A stretch of 8,750 nucleotides of DNA from an uncultured Bacteroidales bacterium (lineage in GTDB: Bacteria; Bacteroidota; Bacteroidia; Bacteroidales; UBA932), in assembly GCA_946184255.1 (NCBI GenBank), contig CAMHFA010000032.1, positions 1 to 8,750 of the forward strand. Direction: 5' to 3'. Shown here in pieces: positions 7,744-8,750 of the stretch; within the stretch, counting starts at the first letter, position 1; the number at the start of each line of letters is the position of its first letter. The translations under genes and the position numbers were made by a program. Under the pieces are notes generated by a model, which worked only from the letters and a program-made list of their open reading frames with translations, did not search any database and was not told where the DNA came from.

Positions 7744-7860
7744 GAGACTATACCCCTTGATACCGCCGCTTCGCGGCCCCACCGATCGCTGCGCTCCGGT
7801 CCCCCCTCTTAACGTGCCGAGGGTGGCAGTGGTCTGAAGGGGTTTAGTCTGCTATTCGGA
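7735..7860. repeat. 24-bp inverted repeat spanning the stop codons of two convergent genes
   Basis: The left arm is 7735-7758 and the right arm 7837-7860. Pairing base i with base 15595-i gives 22 of 24 complementary positions, the only mismatches being 7744/7851 (G-G) and 7751/7844 (T-T). The inner part of the left arm reads AGACTATACCCCTT and the matching right arm AAGGGGTTTAGTCT. The outer part of each arm encodes Ser-Glu-stop (TCC GAA TAG) of the gene that reads into it: the propeller gene on + and aroA on -. The arms are 78 nt apart. No transposase is present. The structure could be the termini of a short non-autonomous element, a bidirectional termination structure, or a relic of local duplication and inversion. 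Confidence 0.85.
7762..7833. other. GC-rich three-hairpin core between the inverted repeat arms (possible bidirectional terminator or REP-like element)
   Basis: Inside the inverted repeat, ACC 7762-7764 can pair with GGT 7831-7833 and close a junction with three consecutive hairpins. Hairpin one is GCCGC-TTC-GCGGC (7765-7777). Hairpin two has a short ACCG/CGGT stem (7781-7784 with 7797-7800). Hairpin three is CCCCCCTC (7801-7808) with GAGGGTGG (7819-7826), one mismatch, and a 10-nt loop. An alternative TGCC/GGCA stem (7815-7818 with 7825-7828) competes with hairpin three. With the outer arms, a single strand could adopt a cloverleaf-like fold. No T-tract follows the structure on either strand, so it is not a canonical intrinsic terminator, although its place between convergent genes suits termination. 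Hairpin two is weak. Confidence 0.5.
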
Positions 7861-8750
7861 GAGGGAGTCCCAGATGTCGTAGAAGGCGGGGAAGGATTTG
7901 GCGACACAGGCGGTGTCGTCAATGACAATAGGGCCATCAGCACCTAACGAGGCAACGGTCAAGGCCATGGCCATGCGATGGTCGTGGAATGAGGAGTAAT
8001 TCCCACCTTTCAGGAGAGTTCCGTTCATCAGGCGGCTTTCAAGCGTCTGTCCTTCAATCGTTAGGCAGTCACCTTCAGCATGTGCCCCTACGCCCATCTT
8101 TCCAAGGGTTTCCAGAATGGCTTTTCCACGGTCACTTTCCTTGCTGGCAAGTCTCCTGAATCCAAGGATATGACTTTCTCCATTGCAGAATGCGGCCATT
8201 ATCGACACGGCAGGGAACAAATCTGGGCAGTTGTTGAGATCTGTGTCAAAAGATCTGAGCGGAGCCCTCTGGGCGGTGATGACACCTGTTTCATCCAATT
8301 GTGAGAGGCTTGCTCCGGCTTCCATCAGGATATCCATTATAGAAATGTCAGCCTGGAGGGAAGAGGTGTCAAGTCCGGAGAGTTGGACCTTTCCGAAAAC
8401 AGCACCGGCAACCAGGAAATTAGCTGCGGCGCTCCAGTCTCCTTCAATATCGAATGATGCGGGAATATATCTCTGTCCTCCCTTGACCTTGAAAGTCACA
8501 CCGGTGCATAGGCTCCAGTCCTGGGTTTCCATAAATACCTCATCACCTTCCATCTCGCTTCCTATCCTGATTCCGAATTTTTTCAGGACATCAATGGTGA
8601 TGAACATGTAGGGAATGCTCTTGGGGTCGTGGACATGGATGGTAGAATCCCCTTGAAGCAGTGGCAGAGCCATGAGAAGGCCCGAGATCAACTGGGAACC
8701 ATCCTTTCCGGAAATGTCATTTTTCCCAGGAAGGAGAGGCCCCTGGACTG
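7852..8750 (-). CDS. aroA: 3-phosphoshikimate 1-carboxyvinyltransferase (EPSP synthase), 5' part beyond window edge
   Basis: AroA joins shikimate-3-phosphate and phosphoenolpyruvate to EPSP in the shikimate pathway to aromatic amino acids; it is cytoplasmic. The frame stays open to the right edge (the TTG at 8691 is internal), giving the last 298 or so residues of a protein normally about 410-440 long. Visible in order are GPLLPGK and GSQLISGLLMALPLL (S3P-site region, codons near 8742-8660), the NCPDLFPAV segment, RRLASKESDR (the LRxKESDR motif, in the Bacteroidetes-like form with RLA), HDHRMAMAL (the DHRxAM motif) and the terminal CVAKSFPAFYDIW, matching the conserved K-S/T-FP motif. The first serine of the usual SSQ triplet is glycine here. 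It is convergent with the propeller gene, 108 nt away, and its Ser-Glu-stop codons form part of the inverted repeat. Its promoter lies outside the window. Confidence 0.96.
   Translation of the reverse strand, partial: VQGPLLPGKNDISGKDGSQLISGLLMALPLLQGDSTIHVHDPKSIPYMFITIDVLKKFGIRIGSEMEGDEVFMETQDWSLCTGVTFKVKGGQRYIPASFDIEGDWSAAANFLVAGAVFGKVQLSGLDTSSLQADISIMDILMEAGASLSQLDETGVITAQRAPLRSFDTDLNNCPDLFPAVSIMAAFCNGESHILGFRRLASKESDRGKAILETLGKMGVGAHAEGDCLTIEGQTLESRLMNGTLLKGGNYSSFHDHRMAMALTVASLGADGPIVIDDTACVAKSFPAFYDIWDSLSE

Noticed and set aside
7745..7850. Classic intrinsic terminator
   Set aside because: The stems are strong but there is no T-run after them on either strand, so I list the structure as a repeat with a possible, not established, termination role.
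8183..8611. 142-codon open frame on the + strand opposite aroA
   Set aside because: It is a shadow of aroA, whose conserved motifs continue through this whole stretch on the - strand.

Overview
The window looks like a chromosomal segment from a member of the Bacteroidota, most likely Bacteroidales. The reasons are a Bacteroidetes-type AroA, a DUF6057-type membrane protein that I know from this group, tightly packed and overlapping genes with few Shine-Dalgarno sequences, and a lipoprotein with a propeller fold. This placement is inference from protein character; there is no rRNA or other decisive marker here.

Positions 2-4414 hold a compact gene cluster on the + strand: the 3' end of sufB, then pnuC (vitamin/nucleoside-precursor transporter), sufC, a half-length sufD, ispE (MEP isoprenoid pathway kinase) and a YbaK/PrdX-type tRNA-editing protein. 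Several junctions overlap (sufB-pnuC and sufD-ispE by ATGA, sufC-sufD by 20 nt) and the gaps are at most 27 nt, so this is probably one operon. Its promoter lies left of the window. SufB, SufC and SufD form the SufBC2D scaffold on which Fe-S clusters are assembled. The cysteine desulfurase gene sufS, which often follows sufD, is not here; ispE occupies that place.

Positions 4442-7743 hold a second pair on the + strand: a membrane protein with about eight or nine helices and a helical soluble tail (DUF6057-like), followed 5 nt later by a probable lipoprotein that combines a CxxCH haem c motif with a PD40/TolB-like beta-propeller. The function of this pair is not known to me.

On the - strand, running in from the right edge, is the 3' two-thirds or so of aroA (EPSP synthase, shikimate pathway), convergent with the propeller gene. 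The 108-nt gap between them is the most unusual stretch of the window. It is framed by a 24-bp inverted repeat (22 of 24 positions pair) that includes the last two sense codons and the TAG stop of BOTH convergent genes, and encloses a GC-rich core that can fold into three hairpins, so that one strand could form a cloverleaf-like structure.

There is no gene-free stretch longer than 300 bases. I saw no tRNA, rRNA, CRISPR array, transposase or riboswitch, and no convincing Bacteroidetes-type promoter (TTTG ... TAnnTTTG) in the short gaps.
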